A stretch of 64,000 nucleotides of DNA from Stagnimonas aquatica. GTDB lineage: Bacteria; Pseudomonadota; Gammaproteobacteria; Nevskiales; Nevskiaceae. The position numbers and the translations under genes were made by a program. Shown piece by piece: positions 17,644 to 25,517 of the stretch. The stretch lies in contig NZ_RJVO01000006.1 of NCBI RefSeq assembly GCF_003730135.1, forward strand, positions 178,615 through 242,614, written 5' to 3'. The notes beneath the pieces are model-generated. The model was not told the DNA's origin. It saw only the letters and a program-made list of their open reading frames with translations, and ran no database searches. Position 1 is the first letter of the stretch; every line of letters begins with the position of its first letter.

Positions 17644-18243
17644 ATGAAAAGAACAGCCGCAGGAAACGGCGCCCACACTCCGCCCGCCGGGCAGCCCCTG
17701 GATCACTTGGTGGACGCCTACCTCAAGCAACAGGGGCCGCGCGCCAGCTCGGAACGAGACGATTTCCGAAGCATGGACCTGAAGTCTGCGGTAACCATGG
17801 CCGCCCTGGGCCTTCGCGCCGACGGCCGCCGACATGAGCACCTGCGGCGCATCCCTCAAGCCGCCCTCGAAGAGTGCTGCAACCGGCTGGTTTCCAGGCT
17901 GGAGGCCATCGACAGGATCGCGAGCTTTGACCAACTGCTCGACTTCATCGAAACGGTCGTTGGGCGCCCCCACGAGGATGAAGACCGCGTGCACGGCGTC
18001 AACGAGATGTACTACTACGATGCCGCCTGCGCCATCGCCAACCAACTGGGTCTGGACATTGACGCGGTGTATCTGCATCGCGGTACTCGCGAGGGCGCGA
18101 TCAATCTCGGACTCGATGGCCGACTGCGCTCGCTGAAGGTCAGCACCCTGCCCGAGCCACTGCAACAGCTGGCACCGGGCGAGGTCGAGGATTTTCTGTG
18201 CGTCTACAAGGACGAGATGCGTCGCTTCCGCGCACGGCCATAG
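17644..18243 (+). CDS. Hypothetical protein, no recognised family
   Basis: 199 residues. A strong GGAGGAG ribosome-binding site 5 bases before the ATG supports the start. There is no signal peptide or membrane segment, so the protein is cytoplasmic. It is mainly helical by composition. Visible segments include ERDDFRSMDLKSAVTMAALG (about 38-58), a Cys pair in EECCNRL (77-78), an acidic HEDEDRVHG stretch, an aromatic MYYYDAACAIANQLGLD segment and a short beta-like LHRGTREGAINLGLDGRL region. It stands alone between a terminator upstream and the convergent tRNA-Gln/rpsI unit. No function can be assigned. Confidence 0.7.
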   Translation: MKRTAAGNGAHTPPAGQPLDHLVDAYLKQQGPRASSERDDFRSMDLKSAVTMAALGLRADGRRHEHLRRIPQAALEECCNRLVSRLEAIDRIASFDQLLDFIETVVGRPHEDEDRVHGVNEMYYYDAACAIANQLGLDIDAVYLHRGTREGAINLGLDGRLRSLKVSTLPEPLQQLAPGEVEDFLCVYKDEMRRFRARP

Positions 18244-18272
18244 ACGCGCAGACACAGCCACCCGCAGGCAAC

Positions 18273-18297
18273 AAAAAAAGCCCGCATCGCTGCGGGC
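18273..18297 (-). terminator. Intrinsic terminator downstream of tRNA-Gln
   Basis: On the minus strand GCCCGCA (18297-18291) pairs with TGCGGGC (18286-18280) around a 4-base loop and is followed by seven T. It ends the rplM-rpsI-tRNA direction. The A-run on the plus side may give some termination of the opposite gene too. Confidence 0.88.
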
Positions 18298-18310
18298 CTT
18301 CTCTGTTGCT

Positions 18311-18384
18311 TGGCTGGGAGACTAGGACTCGAACCTAGATAAGCAGAGTCAGAGTCTGCTGTCCTGCCATTAGACGATCTCCCA
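18311..18384 (-). tRNA. tRNA-Gln (anticodon CTG)
   Basis: A 74-base cloverleaf on the minus strand has the CCA end encoded. The acceptor stem is TGGGAGA/TCTCCCA, the D-arm has TAATGGCA in the loop, the anticodon stem is GCAGA/TCTGC with loop CTCTGAC (anticodon CTG), and the T-loop is TTCGAGT. It decodes CAG. It lies 57 bases behind rpsI on the same strand and before a terminator, so it may be partly processed from the ribosomal protein transcript. Confidence 0.96.
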
Positions 18385-18441
18385 ATAACTGCAATTGTAA
18401 GGGCCGCCACCGCGACTTCAAGCCGCAGTGGCGCCTCACGA

Positions 18442-18849
18442 TTAACGCTTGGAGTACTGCGTACCGCGGCGGGCCTTGTGGAAGCCAACCTTCTTGCGCT
18501 CGACCTCACGGGCGTCGCGGGTGACCAGACCGGCGGCGCGCAGGGCGGGACGCAGGTTTTCGTCGTAGTCCATCAGCGCACGGGTGATGCCGTGACGCAC
18601 GGCACCGGCCTGGCCGGAGGGACCGCCGCCAGCGACGGTGATCTTGAAGTCAAAACGGCCGACCGAATCGGTCACTTCCAGCGGCTGGCGAACCAGCATG
18701 CGGGAGGTTTCACGACCGAAGTACTGCTCGACGGTCTTGTCGTTGATGGTGATTTCACCGGAACCGGGCTTGAGGAAGACGCGCGCGGAGGCGGTCTTGC
18801 GGCGGCCGGTGCCGTAGTTCTGCTGAACAGGAGTCTTTTTGCTGGCCAT
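18442..18849 (-). CDS. rpsI: 30S ribosomal protein S9
   Basis: 135 residues, with the S9 signature region ([16 protein letters not shown] near the N-terminus, [15 protein letters not shown] in the middle) and the basic C-terminal tail [14 protein letters not shown] that reaches the P-site tRNA in the ribosome. It follows rplM after 16 bases, the universal rplM-rpsI operon order. Confidence 0.98.
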   Translation of the reverse strand: MASKKTPVQQNYGTGRRKTASARVFLKPGSGEITINDKTVEQYFGRETSRMLVRQPLEVTDSVGRFDFKITVAGGGPSGQAGAVRHGITRALMDYDENLRPALRAAGLVTRDAREVERKKVGFHKARRGTQYSKR

Positions 18850-18865
18850 GATCGGATCGCCTTAC

Positions 18866-19294
18866 TTAGATCGTGAAGGTCTTGGGCTGCTGGGCAGTGT
18901 GCGGATGCTCCGCGCCAGCGTAGACCTTGAGCTTGCGGAACTGGGCGTAGCCCAGCGGGCCCTTGGGCAGCATGCCCTTGACCGCTTTCTCGATCACGCG
19001 CTCCGGGTGCTCGGCGAGCAGCTTGCCCAGCGTGGTGGACTTGATGCCGCCCGGGTGTTCGGTGTGGCGCCAGTAGATCTTGTCGGCCAGCTTGTTGCCG
19101 GTGGTGTGAACCTTGGCCGCGTTGATGACGACGATGTAGTCGCCAACGTCCATGTTCGGGGTGAACTCGGCCTTGTGCTTGCCACGCAGGCGCTTGGCCA
19201 CTTCGGTGGCGAGACGACCGAGGGTCTTGCCTTCGGCGTCAATCAGATACCAGTCGCGCTTGGCGGTCTGGTCGTTAAAGAAGACCGTGGACAT
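18866..19294 (-). CDS. rplM: 50S ribosomal protein L13
   Basis: 142 residues, full length. It has the L13 features [30 protein letters not shown] and the [10 protein letters not shown] motif. First gene of the rplM-rpsI unit. In E. coli the operon is controlled through its 5' leader by L13; here a leader of roughly 90 bases lies between the candidate promoter and the ATG and contains GTGGC/GCCAC inverted segments, which is only suggestive. Confidence 0.98.
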   Translation of the reverse strand: MSTVFFNDQTAKRDWYLIDAEGKTLGRLATEVAKRLRGKHKAEFTPNMDVGDYIVVINAAKVHTTGNKLADKIYWRHTEHPGGIKSTTLGKLLAEHPERVIEKAVKGMLPKGPLGYAQFRKLKVYAGAEHPHTAQQPKTFTI

Positions 19295-19385
19295 GGTCTC
19301 TGGTACTCCGTTAGGCCCTGCTGGATGCGGCTGCGGGCTGGTTTTAGTTCAGTGGCCGGACATAAGCCACCTCGAAAGGTCGCGA

Positions 19386-19414
19386 AGCTTAGCGGCGAGG
19401 CCAGAACAATGCAA
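19386..19414 (-). promoter_or_regulatory. Candidate promoter of rplM-rpsI
   Basis: On the minus strand TTGCAT (19414-19409) and TAAGCT (19391-19386) are 17 bases apart. The spacing is ideal, but each box matches the consensus only at about half its positions. The transcript would have a leader of about 80-90 bases before rplM. Confidence 0.35.
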
Positions 19415-19452
19415 GCGCCGCGACCACAGGCGTCGCCGTCACGGACGCAGGC

Positions 19453-20514
19453 TCAGACGCCGAAATTGATCTTGGCTTCCAGGTTGGTGCGCGAATCGGC
19501 GTTGTTGAGCGCCTCGTCGAGGTCGATCAGGCCGTCCTTGTAGAGGCGGTAGAGCGAGGTATCGAAGGTGAGCATGCCTCGGTCGGAACTGCTCGCCATC
19601 GCTTCCTTTACCTCGTCGATGCGCCGGTTGAGGATCAGATCCTGGATGTAGGGGGTGTTGACCATGACCTCCACCGCAGCGCAGCGGCGGCCGTCCTTGC
19701 GGCGCACTAGGCGCTGGGAAACGATGGCCCGCAGGGTCATCGACAAGTCCATGTAGAGCTGGTCACGCAACTCGTCGGGGTAGAGGTTGACGATGCGCTG
19801 CAGGGCCTGGTTGGCGTTGTTGGCGTGCAGGGTGGAAATCGCCAGGTGGCCGGTGTTGGCGAGCTGGATCACCGCGTCCATGGTCTCGCGCACCCGCACC
19901 TCGCCGATCAGGATCACGTCCGGCGCCTCGCGCAGCGAGGATTTCAGCGCGCGCTCGTAGCTCTCGGTATCGGTGCCCACCTCGCGCTGGTTGACGATGC
20001 TGCGCTTATTGGGGTGCACGTACTCGATGGGATCCTCGATGGTGAGGATGTGCCCGGCGGCGCTCTCGTTGCGGTGGTTGAGCATGCCGGCCAGGGTGGT
20101 GGACTTGCCGGACCCGGTGGCGCCCACCATCAGGATCATGCCGCGCTTGAGCATGATGAGATCCTTGAGCACCTCGGGGACCCCGAGCTTCTCCAGCGTC
20201 GGTATTTCCGCCTTCACGTAGCGCAGCACCATGGCGATGCTGTTGCGCTGGGTGAAGATGTTGATGCGGAAGCGCCCCAGACCGCCAGCGTCGGTGGCGA
20301 GGTCGATCTCCAGATGCTCGTCGAGGTAGTTACGCTGCTCCTCGGTCAGAAACGCCGTGGCCAGCTCGCGGATCAGCTCGCTGGTCATCAGCGTCTTGCC
20401 CACCGCCAGCATCTCGCCTTCGATACGCAGCATCGCCGGCGCATTCGAGGTGAAGTAGAGATCGGAGGCGTTTTTCTCTACGGCAAGCTTCAGGTAGGGC
20501 AGGATTTTCAGCAT
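19453..20514 (-). CDS. PilT/PilU-family type IV pilus ATPase (third paralogue)
   Basis: 353 residues. It shows the secretion-ATPase pattern: N-terminal PAS-like domain with KNASDLYF, Walker A GATGSGKST, Asp box LTIEDPIEYVH, Walker B DVILIGEVR and the His box STLHANNANQ. The RINIFTQRNSIAMVLR segment and the LHANNANQ box are PilU-like rather than PilT-like. It would help power pilus retraction at the inner-membrane base. It is the third of three tandem ATPase genes, 72 bases behind pilU. Whether it works with PilT as an accessory motor or has its own role is unknown. Confidence 0.9.
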   Translation of the reverse strand: MLKILPYLKLAVEKNASDLYFTSNAPAMLRIEGEMLAVGKTLMTSELIRELATAFLTEEQRNYLDEHLEIDLATDAGGLGRFRINIFTQRNSIAMVLRYVKAEIPTLEKLGVPEVLKDLIMLKRGMILMVGATGSGKSTTLAGMLNHRNESAAGHILTIEDPIEYVHPNKRSIVNQREVGTDTESYERALKSSLREAPDVILIGEVRVRETMDAVIQLANTGHLAISTLHANNANQALQRIVNLYPDELRDQLYMDLSMTLRAIVSQRLVRRKDGRRCAAVEVMVNTPYIQDLILNRRIDEVKEAMASSSDRGMLTFDTSLYRLYKDGLIDLDEALNNADSRTNLEAKINFGV

Positions 20515-20586
20515 GAGTGGGCTCGCTTGCTCGTCAGCAGTACGTCGGCAGCTCTGGATTGCAGGCCCGGAGGCCGGATACCGGGC

Positions 20587-21753
20587 TCAGCGCCGCAACA
20601 ACGTGGACTTGTCCTCTTCCTGCATCGACAGCCCCTTCACGCCGGCGTCCTCGTGCAGATTGGTGCGGGCGCGCTTGGATTCCAGCTTTACCTTCAGGCG
20701 CAGCTCGTTCTGGCTGTCGGCGTTTCGGATCGCCTCGTCGAAGCTGATCAGGCCCTCCTCGAACAGCTTGAACAGCGCCTGATCGAAAGTGACCATGCCG
20801 ATCTCGTTGCTGCGTCCCATCACGCTCTTCAGCTCGTGGACATGGCCCTTGAAGATCAGGTCGGCGACCAGCGGCGAGTTGAGCATGATCTCGATGGCGG
20901 CGCAGCGGCCGCCGCCTTCCTTGCGCACCAAGCGCTGGGAGATGATCGCCTTGAGGTTGAGCGAGAGGTCCATCAGCAACTGCTCGCGCTTTTCCTCCGG
21001 GAAGAAGTTGATGATGCGGTCGAGCGCCTGGTTGGCGCTGTTGGCGTGCAGGGTGGCCAGCACCAGGTGGCCGGTTTCCGCGAAGTTGACCGCGTACTCC
21101 ATCGCCTCGCGGGTGCGGATCTCGCCGATCAGGATCACGTCCGGCGCCTGGCGCAGGGTGTTCTTCAGCGCTGCTTCCCAACTGTGGGTATCGGAGCCGA
21201 CCTCGCGCTGGGTGATCAGGCAGCCGATGTGCGGGTGCACGTACTCCACCGGATCCTCGATGGTGATGATGTGGCCCTTCGAGTTCTGGTTGCGGTAGCC
21301 GATCATCGCCGCCAGCGAGGTGCTCTTGCCGGAGCCGGTACCACCCACCATCAGCACCAGACCGCGCTTGGTCATCACCACCTCGCGCAGCACCGGCGGC
21401 AGCCCGAGCTTGTCGAAGTCGGGGATGGTGGTCTCGATGGTACGCAGCACGCCGCCCACCCGTCCCTGCTGGACAAAGGCATTGACGCGGAAACGGCCGA
21501 TGCCCGGCGGCGAGATCGCGAAATTGCACTCGTTGGTGGCCTCGAACTCCTTCACCTGGCGGTCGTTCATCAGCGCGCGGATCAGCATCGCCGAGTTCTC
21601 CGGCGACAGCGGCTTCTCCATCACCGGCGTCAACTGGCCATCGAGCTTGATCGCCGGCGGAAAGCCGCAGGACAGAAACAGGTCGGAGCCCCCGCGCTGC
21701 TTCATCAGACTGAGCAACTGCTGGATCAGCTTTACTGCGGCCTCGCGTTCCAT
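20587..21753 (-). CDS. pilU: Type IV pilus retraction accessory ATPase PilU
   Basis: 388 residues. It closely follows known PilU in ECNFAISPPGIGRFRVNAF, Walker A GGTGSGKST, SLAAMIGYRN, TQREVGSDTHS, LKNTLRQAPDVILIGEIR and LATLHANSANQ. PilU is a PilT-dependent accessory retraction motor at the inner-membrane pilus base. The C-terminal extension beyond the ATPase core (about residues 350-388, charged, ending STLLRR) is a usual PilU feature. It starts 10 bases after pilT, so the two are translated from one message. Confidence 0.93.
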   Translation of the reverse strand: MEREAAVKLIQQLLSLMKQRGGSDLFLSCGFPPAIKLDGQLTPVMEKPLSPENSAMLIRALMNDRQVKEFEATNECNFAISPPGIGRFRVNAFVQQGRVGGVLRTIETTIPDFDKLGLPPVLREVVMTKRGLVLMVGGTGSGKSTSLAAMIGYRNQNSKGHIITIEDPVEYVHPHIGCLITQREVGSDTHSWEAALKNTLRQAPDVILIGEIRTREAMEYAVNFAETGHLVLATLHANSANQALDRIINFFPEEKREQLLMDLSLNLKAIISQRLVRKEGGGRCAAIEIMLNSPLVADLIFKGHVHELKSVMGRSNEIGMVTFDQALFKLFEEGLISFDEAIRNADSQNELRLKVKLESKRARTNLHEDAGVKGLSMQEEDKSTLLRR

Positions 21754-21763
21754 GGCAGCTCCC

Positions 21764-22813
21764 TCAGGCGACGGCGAAGGTGCGAGGATCGGAGGACTTC
21801 ATGCGCGCTTCGTTGAGATCGACGGTGCCACGCTTGACCAGGTCCTTCAGGCATTGATCGAGCGTCTGCATGCCATCCTTCTGGCCGGTCTGGATCGCCG
21901 AATACATCTGCGCCACCTTGTTCTCGCGGATCAGGTTACGGATCGCCGGCGTGCCGATCATGATCTCGTGGGCGGCAACGCGGCCGCCGCCTTTCTTCTT
22001 CAGCAGGCTCTGCGAGATCACCGCCCGCAGCGATTCCGAGAGCATGGTGCGGACCATGTCTTTTTCGGCGGCAGGGAACACATCGACGATACGGTCGACG
22101 GTCTTGGCGGCGCTGGAGGTGTGCAGCGTGCCGAACACCAGGTGGCCGGTTTCCGCCGCCGACAGCGCCAGGCGGATGGTTTCCAGATCGCGCATTTCAC
22201 CGACCAGGATCACGTCCGGGTCTTCACGCAGGGCCGAGCGCAGGGCCTCATTGAAGCCCAGGGTGTCGCGGTGCACTTCGCGCTGGTTGATCAGGCACTT
22301 CTTGGCCGGATGCACGAACTCGATCGGGTCCTCGATGGTGAGGATGTGGCCGTACTCGTTCTCGTTGATGTGATTGACGATAGCGGCGAGCGTGGTGGAC
22401 TTGCCGGAGCCGGTCGGGCCGGTGACCAGCACGATGCCGCGCGGCGTGTTGGCGATGTCCTTGAAGATCGAGGGCGCCTTGAGGTCGTCCAGCGACAGGA
22501 TCTTGCTGGGAATGGTGCGGAACACCGCGCCAGCACCCCGGCTGTGGTTGAAAGCATTGACGCGGAAGCGCGCCAGGCCGGGAATCTCGAACGAGAAGTC
22601 GGTCTCCAGGAACTCGTCCCAGGACTTGCGCTGCTTGTCGTTCATGATGTCGTAGACCATGTCGTGCACGGTCTTGTGATCCATCGGCGGCAGGTTGATG
22701 CGCTTGACGTCGCCGTCGACGCGGATCATCGGCTCGATGCCGGCGGAAAGGTGAAGGTCGGAAGCCTTCTGCTGCACGCTGAAGGTCAGCAGCTGGGAAA
22801 TGTCCATCGCCAT
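21764..22813 (-). CDS. pilT: Type IV pilus twitching motility ATPase PilT
   Basis: 349 residues. It matches PilT throughout: KASDLHLSAG, METDFSFEIPG-like region (LETDFSFEIPGLARFRVNAF), Walker A GPTGSGKST, LTIEDPIEFVH, Walker B DVILVGEMR, the LHTSSAAKT box and AIRNLIRE near the C-terminus. It depolymerises the pilus and drives twitching and DNA uptake. A second in-frame ATG two codons in (22807) gives the MDIS start typical of PilT and may be the real one. It is divergent from yggS, an arrangement conserved in pseudomonads and relatives. Confidence 0.96.
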   Translation of the reverse strand: MAMDISQLLTFSVQQKASDLHLSAGIEPMIRVDGDVKRINLPPMDHKTVHDMVYDIMNDKQRKSWDEFLETDFSFEIPGLARFRVNAFNHSRGAGAVFRTIPSKILSLDDLKAPSIFKDIANTPRGIVLVTGPTGSGKSTTLAAIVNHINENEYGHILTIEDPIEFVHPAKKCLINQREVHRDTLGFNEALRSALREDPDVILVGEMRDLETIRLALSAAETGHLVFGTLHTSSAAKTVDRIVDVFPAAEKDMVRTMLSESLRAVISQSLLKKKGGGRVAAHEIMIGTPAIRNLIRENKVAQMYSAIQTGQKDGMQTLDQCLKDLVKRGTVDLNEARMKSSDPRTFAVA

Positions 22814-22914
22814 GGCGGTGCCGTGTGGTCGTATTCTGGTGGGCGCTTGGCTTCGACGTTAGCCACTTCCCGTAGCGCCAGCAAGCAAGCCCTTACGCCC
22901 CGATTTCCCCAGCC

Positions 22915-23616
22915 ATGTCTTTTGCCGACAATCTCGCCAGTCTCCAGACCCGCATCGCCGCCGCCTGCCAGTGCGCCGGCCGGCCGCCGGCGTCGGTGCG
23001 CCTGCTGGCGGTGAGCAAGACCATGCCGGTCGAGCGCCTGCGCGAGGCCATCGTCGCCGGCCAGCGCGCTTTCGGCGAGAACTACGTGCAGGAGGCGCTG
23101 GAGAAGATCGCCGCGCTCGGCGGTGAAGGCCTGGAGTGGCATCACATCGGCCTGATCCAGTCTAACAAGACCGCCGAGATCGCCGCCCATTTCGACTGGG
23201 CCCACGGCGTCGACCGCCTGAAGATCGCCCAGCGACTCTCGGACCAGCGTCCGGCCGGACGAGCACCGCTCCAGGTCTGCGTGCAGGTGAACATCTCCGG
23301 CGAGGCGAGCAAGTCCGGCTGCGCGCCGACAGAGGCCTTGGCGCTCTGCCGCTCGGTCGCCGCGCTGCCAGGCCTGCGCCTGCGCGGTCTGATGGCCCTG
23401 CCCGCGCCCGCCGCCGCCAGCACCGACCCGCGCGCGCCGTTCCGGCAACTGCGCGCGCTGTTCGAGCAGGCGCGCAGTAGCGGACTGGCGCTGGACACCC
23501 TGTCGATGGGCATGTCCGACGACTTCGAGGCGGCCATCGCCGAAGGCGCCACGCTGATCCGGGTCGGCAGCGCCCTGTTCGGCGCCCGTGCTGGCAAGCC
23601 GGCGCCACAAGCCTGA
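22915..23616 (+). CDS. yggS: YggS-family pyridoxal-phosphate homeostasis protein
   Basis: 233 residues, typical length. The PLP-binding Lys lies in the LLAVSKTMP segment near residue 37. Other family marks are [36 protein letters not shown] and the C-terminal [28 protein letters not shown]. The protein binds PLP without known catalysis and keeps its level balanced. It is followed by rpiA after 10 bases, apparently in one operon. Confidence 0.95.
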   Translation: MSFADNLASLQTRIAAACQCAGRPPASVRLLAVSKTMPVERLREAIVAGQRAFGENYVQEALEKIAALGGEGLEWHHIGLIQSNKTAEIAAHFDWAHGVDRLKIAQRLSDQRPAGRAPLQVCVQVNISGEASKSGCAPTEALALCRSVAALPGLRLRGLMALPAPAAASTDPRAPFRQLRALFEQARSSGLALDTLSMGMSDDFEAAIAEGATLIRVGSALFGARAGKPAPQA

Positions 23617-23626
23617 AACTACGCCC

Positions 23627-24289
23627 ATGGACCAGAACCAAGCCAAGAAAGCCGTCGCCGAAGCCGCCCTCGCCTACCTCGTCCCGGGCGAGATCCTGGG
23701 CGTGGGCACCGGCTCCACCGTCAACTACTTCATCGACGCCCTCGCCAGCCGCAAGGCCGACGTGGCCGGCGCGGTGTCTTCCTCCGAGGCCAGCAGCGCC
23801 CGGCTCAAGGCCATCGGCATTCCGGTGCTGGACGCCAACAGCGCCGGCCCGCTGTCGATCTACGTCGATGGCGCCGACGAAACCGATCCGCATCTGCGCC
23901 TGATCAAGGGCGGCGGCGCCGCGCTCACCCGCGAGAAGATCGTCGCCGAAGCGGCGCGCACCTTCGTCTGCATCGTCGACGAGTCCAAGCTGGTGCCAGT
24001 GCTGGGCCAGTTTCCGCTGCCGGTGGAAGTCATCCCGATGGCGCGCTCGCTGGTCGCCCGCAAGCTCGCCGCCCTCGGCGGTGAGCCGCGCTGGCGCGAA
24101 GGCGTGGTCACCGACAACGGCAATGTCATCCTCGACGTGCACGGCCTGCGGATCGTCGATCCGGTCGGCCTCGAGGCCACCATCAACCAGATCCCCGGCG
24201 TGGTCACCGTCGGCCTGTTCGCCCGCCGCAAGGCCGATGTGCTGCTGATCGGCGGCCCGCAGGGCGTGCGCCGCCTCGGCGGCGACTGA
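23627..24289 (+). CDS. rpiA: Ribose-5-phosphate isomerase A
   Basis: 220 residues, full length. It has the family motifs [29 protein letters not shown] and the [12 protein letters not shown] loop with the catalytic acid region. It interconverts ribose-5-phosphate and ribulose-5-phosphate in the pentose phosphate pathway. ATG 23627 is chosen by homology to the usual MxQxxxK start; an in-frame upstream ATG would fall inside yggS. Confidence 0.96.
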   Translation: MDQNQAKKAVAEAALAYLVPGEILGVGTGSTVNYFIDALASRKADVAGAVSSSEASSARLKAIGIPVLDANSAGPLSIYVDGADETDPHLRLIKGGGAALTREKIVAEAARTFVCIVDESKLVPVLGQFPLPVEVIPMARSLVARKLAALGGEPRWREGVVTDNGNVILDVHGLRIVDPVGLEATINQIPGVVTVGLFARRKADVLLIGGPQGVRRLGGD

Positions 24290-24304
24290 GGAAATCCTCC
24301 CCTC

Positions 24305-24330
24305 CACCGGGAACACCGGTGGTCCCGGTG
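24305..24330. repeat. Near-perfect 26-bp palindrome between rpiA and the DUF4399 gene
   Basis: Bases 24305-24317 are the reverse complement of 24318-24330 except for one mismatched pair (A24313 with G24322). There is no loop and no T-tract after it. It lies 15 bases after the rpiA stop and 38 bases before the next start. It may be an operator or a transcript-end stabiliser. Confidence 0.6.
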
Positions 24331-24368
24331 CGGTCATTGCGCCCGTACCCGTTCAACTCTCTTGGAGC

Positions 24369-24860
24369 ATGCCCATGCGCTACACCCTGCCCCTGCTGAT
24401 CGCCGGCCTCACCGCCACCACCGCCGTCCAGGCCGACTGGAAGGACGATCTCAAGTCCGCCGCCAAGCAGCAGGCTCAGACCCAGGCGGAAACCAGCCTG
24501 GGCCTGCCGCAGCCCTCGCCGGCCGGCGCCAAGGTCTATTTCATCAATCTGAAGGACGGCGACACCGTCAAGAGCCCCTTCGTGGTGCAATTCGGCCTCA
24601 AGGGCATGGGCGTCACCGCCGCCGGCCTGCAGAAGGAGAACACCGGCCATCACCATCTGCTGATCGACAGCCCGGTGGTGGACTACAGCACCTCGCTGCC
24701 GATGACCGAGCAGATCAAGCACTTCGGCGGCGGCCAGACCGAGATGGAGCTGAGCCTCAAGCCCGGCAAGCACACCCTGCAACTGCTGCTCGCCGACTGG
24801 AAGCACCAGCCGCACAACCCGGCGGTGCAGAGCGAGAAGATCACCATCACGGTGCAGTAG
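24369..24860 (+). CDS. Exported DUF4399-domain protein
   Basis: 163 residues from ATG 24369 (a second ATG two codons later is equally possible). The signal peptide core LPLLIAGLTATTAVQA is cleaved near residue 22. The mature part begins with an amphipathic KDDLKSAAKQQAQTQAE stretch and then the DUF4399 domain with NLKDGDTVKSPFVVQFGLKG and the His-rich NTGHHHLLID motif, which could bind metal. Ends with an immunoglobulin-like strand pattern (SEKITITV). Periplasmic, function unknown. Its 3' end overlaps the convergent thioesterase gene by 14 bases. Confidence 0.82.
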   Translation: MPMRYTLPLLIAGLTATTAVQADWKDDLKSAAKQQAQTQAETSLGLPQPSPAGAKVYFINLKDGDTVKSPFVVQFGLKGMGVTAAGLQKENTGHHHLLIDSPVVDYSTSLPMTEQIKHFGGGQTEMELSLKPGKHTLQLLLADWKHQPHNPAVQSEKITITVQ

Positions 24861-25302
24861 TCGGCACGGCGATGCGCGCCAGCGCGGCGCGCAGCGTCTC
24901 CGGTAGTGGCGTCGGCCGCCGGCTCTGGCGGTCGACGAAGACGTGCACGAACTGGCCCTGGGCGGCGGCCTCGGTCTCTCCCTCGCGGAAGATCGCCAGG
25001 CCATAGGTCACCGCGCGATTGCCGAGCTTGTCCACCCTCAAGCCCACCCGCAGCGCCTCGGGATACTCCAGCGGCGCGTAGTAGCGGCAGTTGGACTCCA
25101 CCACCAGCCCGATCACCGGCCCCTGGTGGATGTCCAGGCCGCCTTCGCGGATCAGGTAGTGGTTGGCGGCGGTATCGAAGTAGCTGTAGTAGGTGACGTT
25201 GTTGACGTGGCCGTAGACGTCGTTATCCATCCAGCGGGTGCTGATCGGCACGAAGTACGGATAGTCGCGGACCTGCGGCGGGCGAGGCTTGGTTTCGCTC
25301 AT
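24847..25302 (-). CDS. 4HBT hotdog-fold acyl-CoA thioesterase
   Basis: 151 residues from ATG 25302. It has the YbgC/FadM-type thioesterase pattern: RWMDNDVYGHVNNVTYYSYFD with the catalytic Asp and the GHVNN helix start, then VVESNCRYYAPLEYPEALRVGLRVDKLG. Such enzymes hydrolyse acyl-CoA thioesters, here of unknown chain length. The start codon is only 5 bases from the end of an inverted-repeat element, so the upstream control region is that element. No clear ribosome-binding site is visible. Confidence 0.88.
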   Translation of the reverse strand: MSETKPRPPQVRDYPYFVPISTRWMDNDVYGHVNNVTYYSYFDTAANHYLIREGGLDIHQGPVIGLVVESNCRYYAPLEYPEALRVGLRVDKLGNRAVTYGLAIFREGETEAAAQGQFVHVFVDRQSRRPTPLPETLRAALARIAVPTTAP

Positions 25303-25307
25303 GGTCT

Positions 25308-25517
25308 TGAGAGCTTGTGAAGAAATCGTAGCGAGCATGGCCTGATGCAAGGAGCCGAACCGACTAAAGGTTCGGCCAGCGCTGCGCAGCGCACTCGTGT
25401 GCGTGAGGATTGCGAGCAGCGCATGGTGTTTGGCCCTGCGGCCGTACTGCCAGTGGCCGTACGGCTTAAGCCAAACACGCAGCAGGTCAGCGCAGTAGAT
25501 TTATTCACAGGCTCTCA
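25308..25517. mobile_element. 210-bp MITE-like element with 20-bp terminal inverted repeats
   Basis: The left end 25308-25327 and the right end 25498-25517 (reverse-complemented) match at 18 of 20 positions; both begin TGAGAGC and continue TGTGAA. Inside are nested dyads, notably 25441-25465 (a palindrome with three mismatched positions of 25) framed by GTGTTTGGC and GCCAAACAC. It contains no coding sequence. It sits between the transhydrogenase and thioesterase genes, and its right terminus forms the TGA stop of the transhydrogenase. No target duplication is evident. Confidence 0.7.

Noticed and set aside
19295..19385. Confident L13 autoregulatory leader RNA
   Set aside because: The leader length fits, but only short GTGGC/GCCAC pairing is visible by eye and no known leader structure could be matched.
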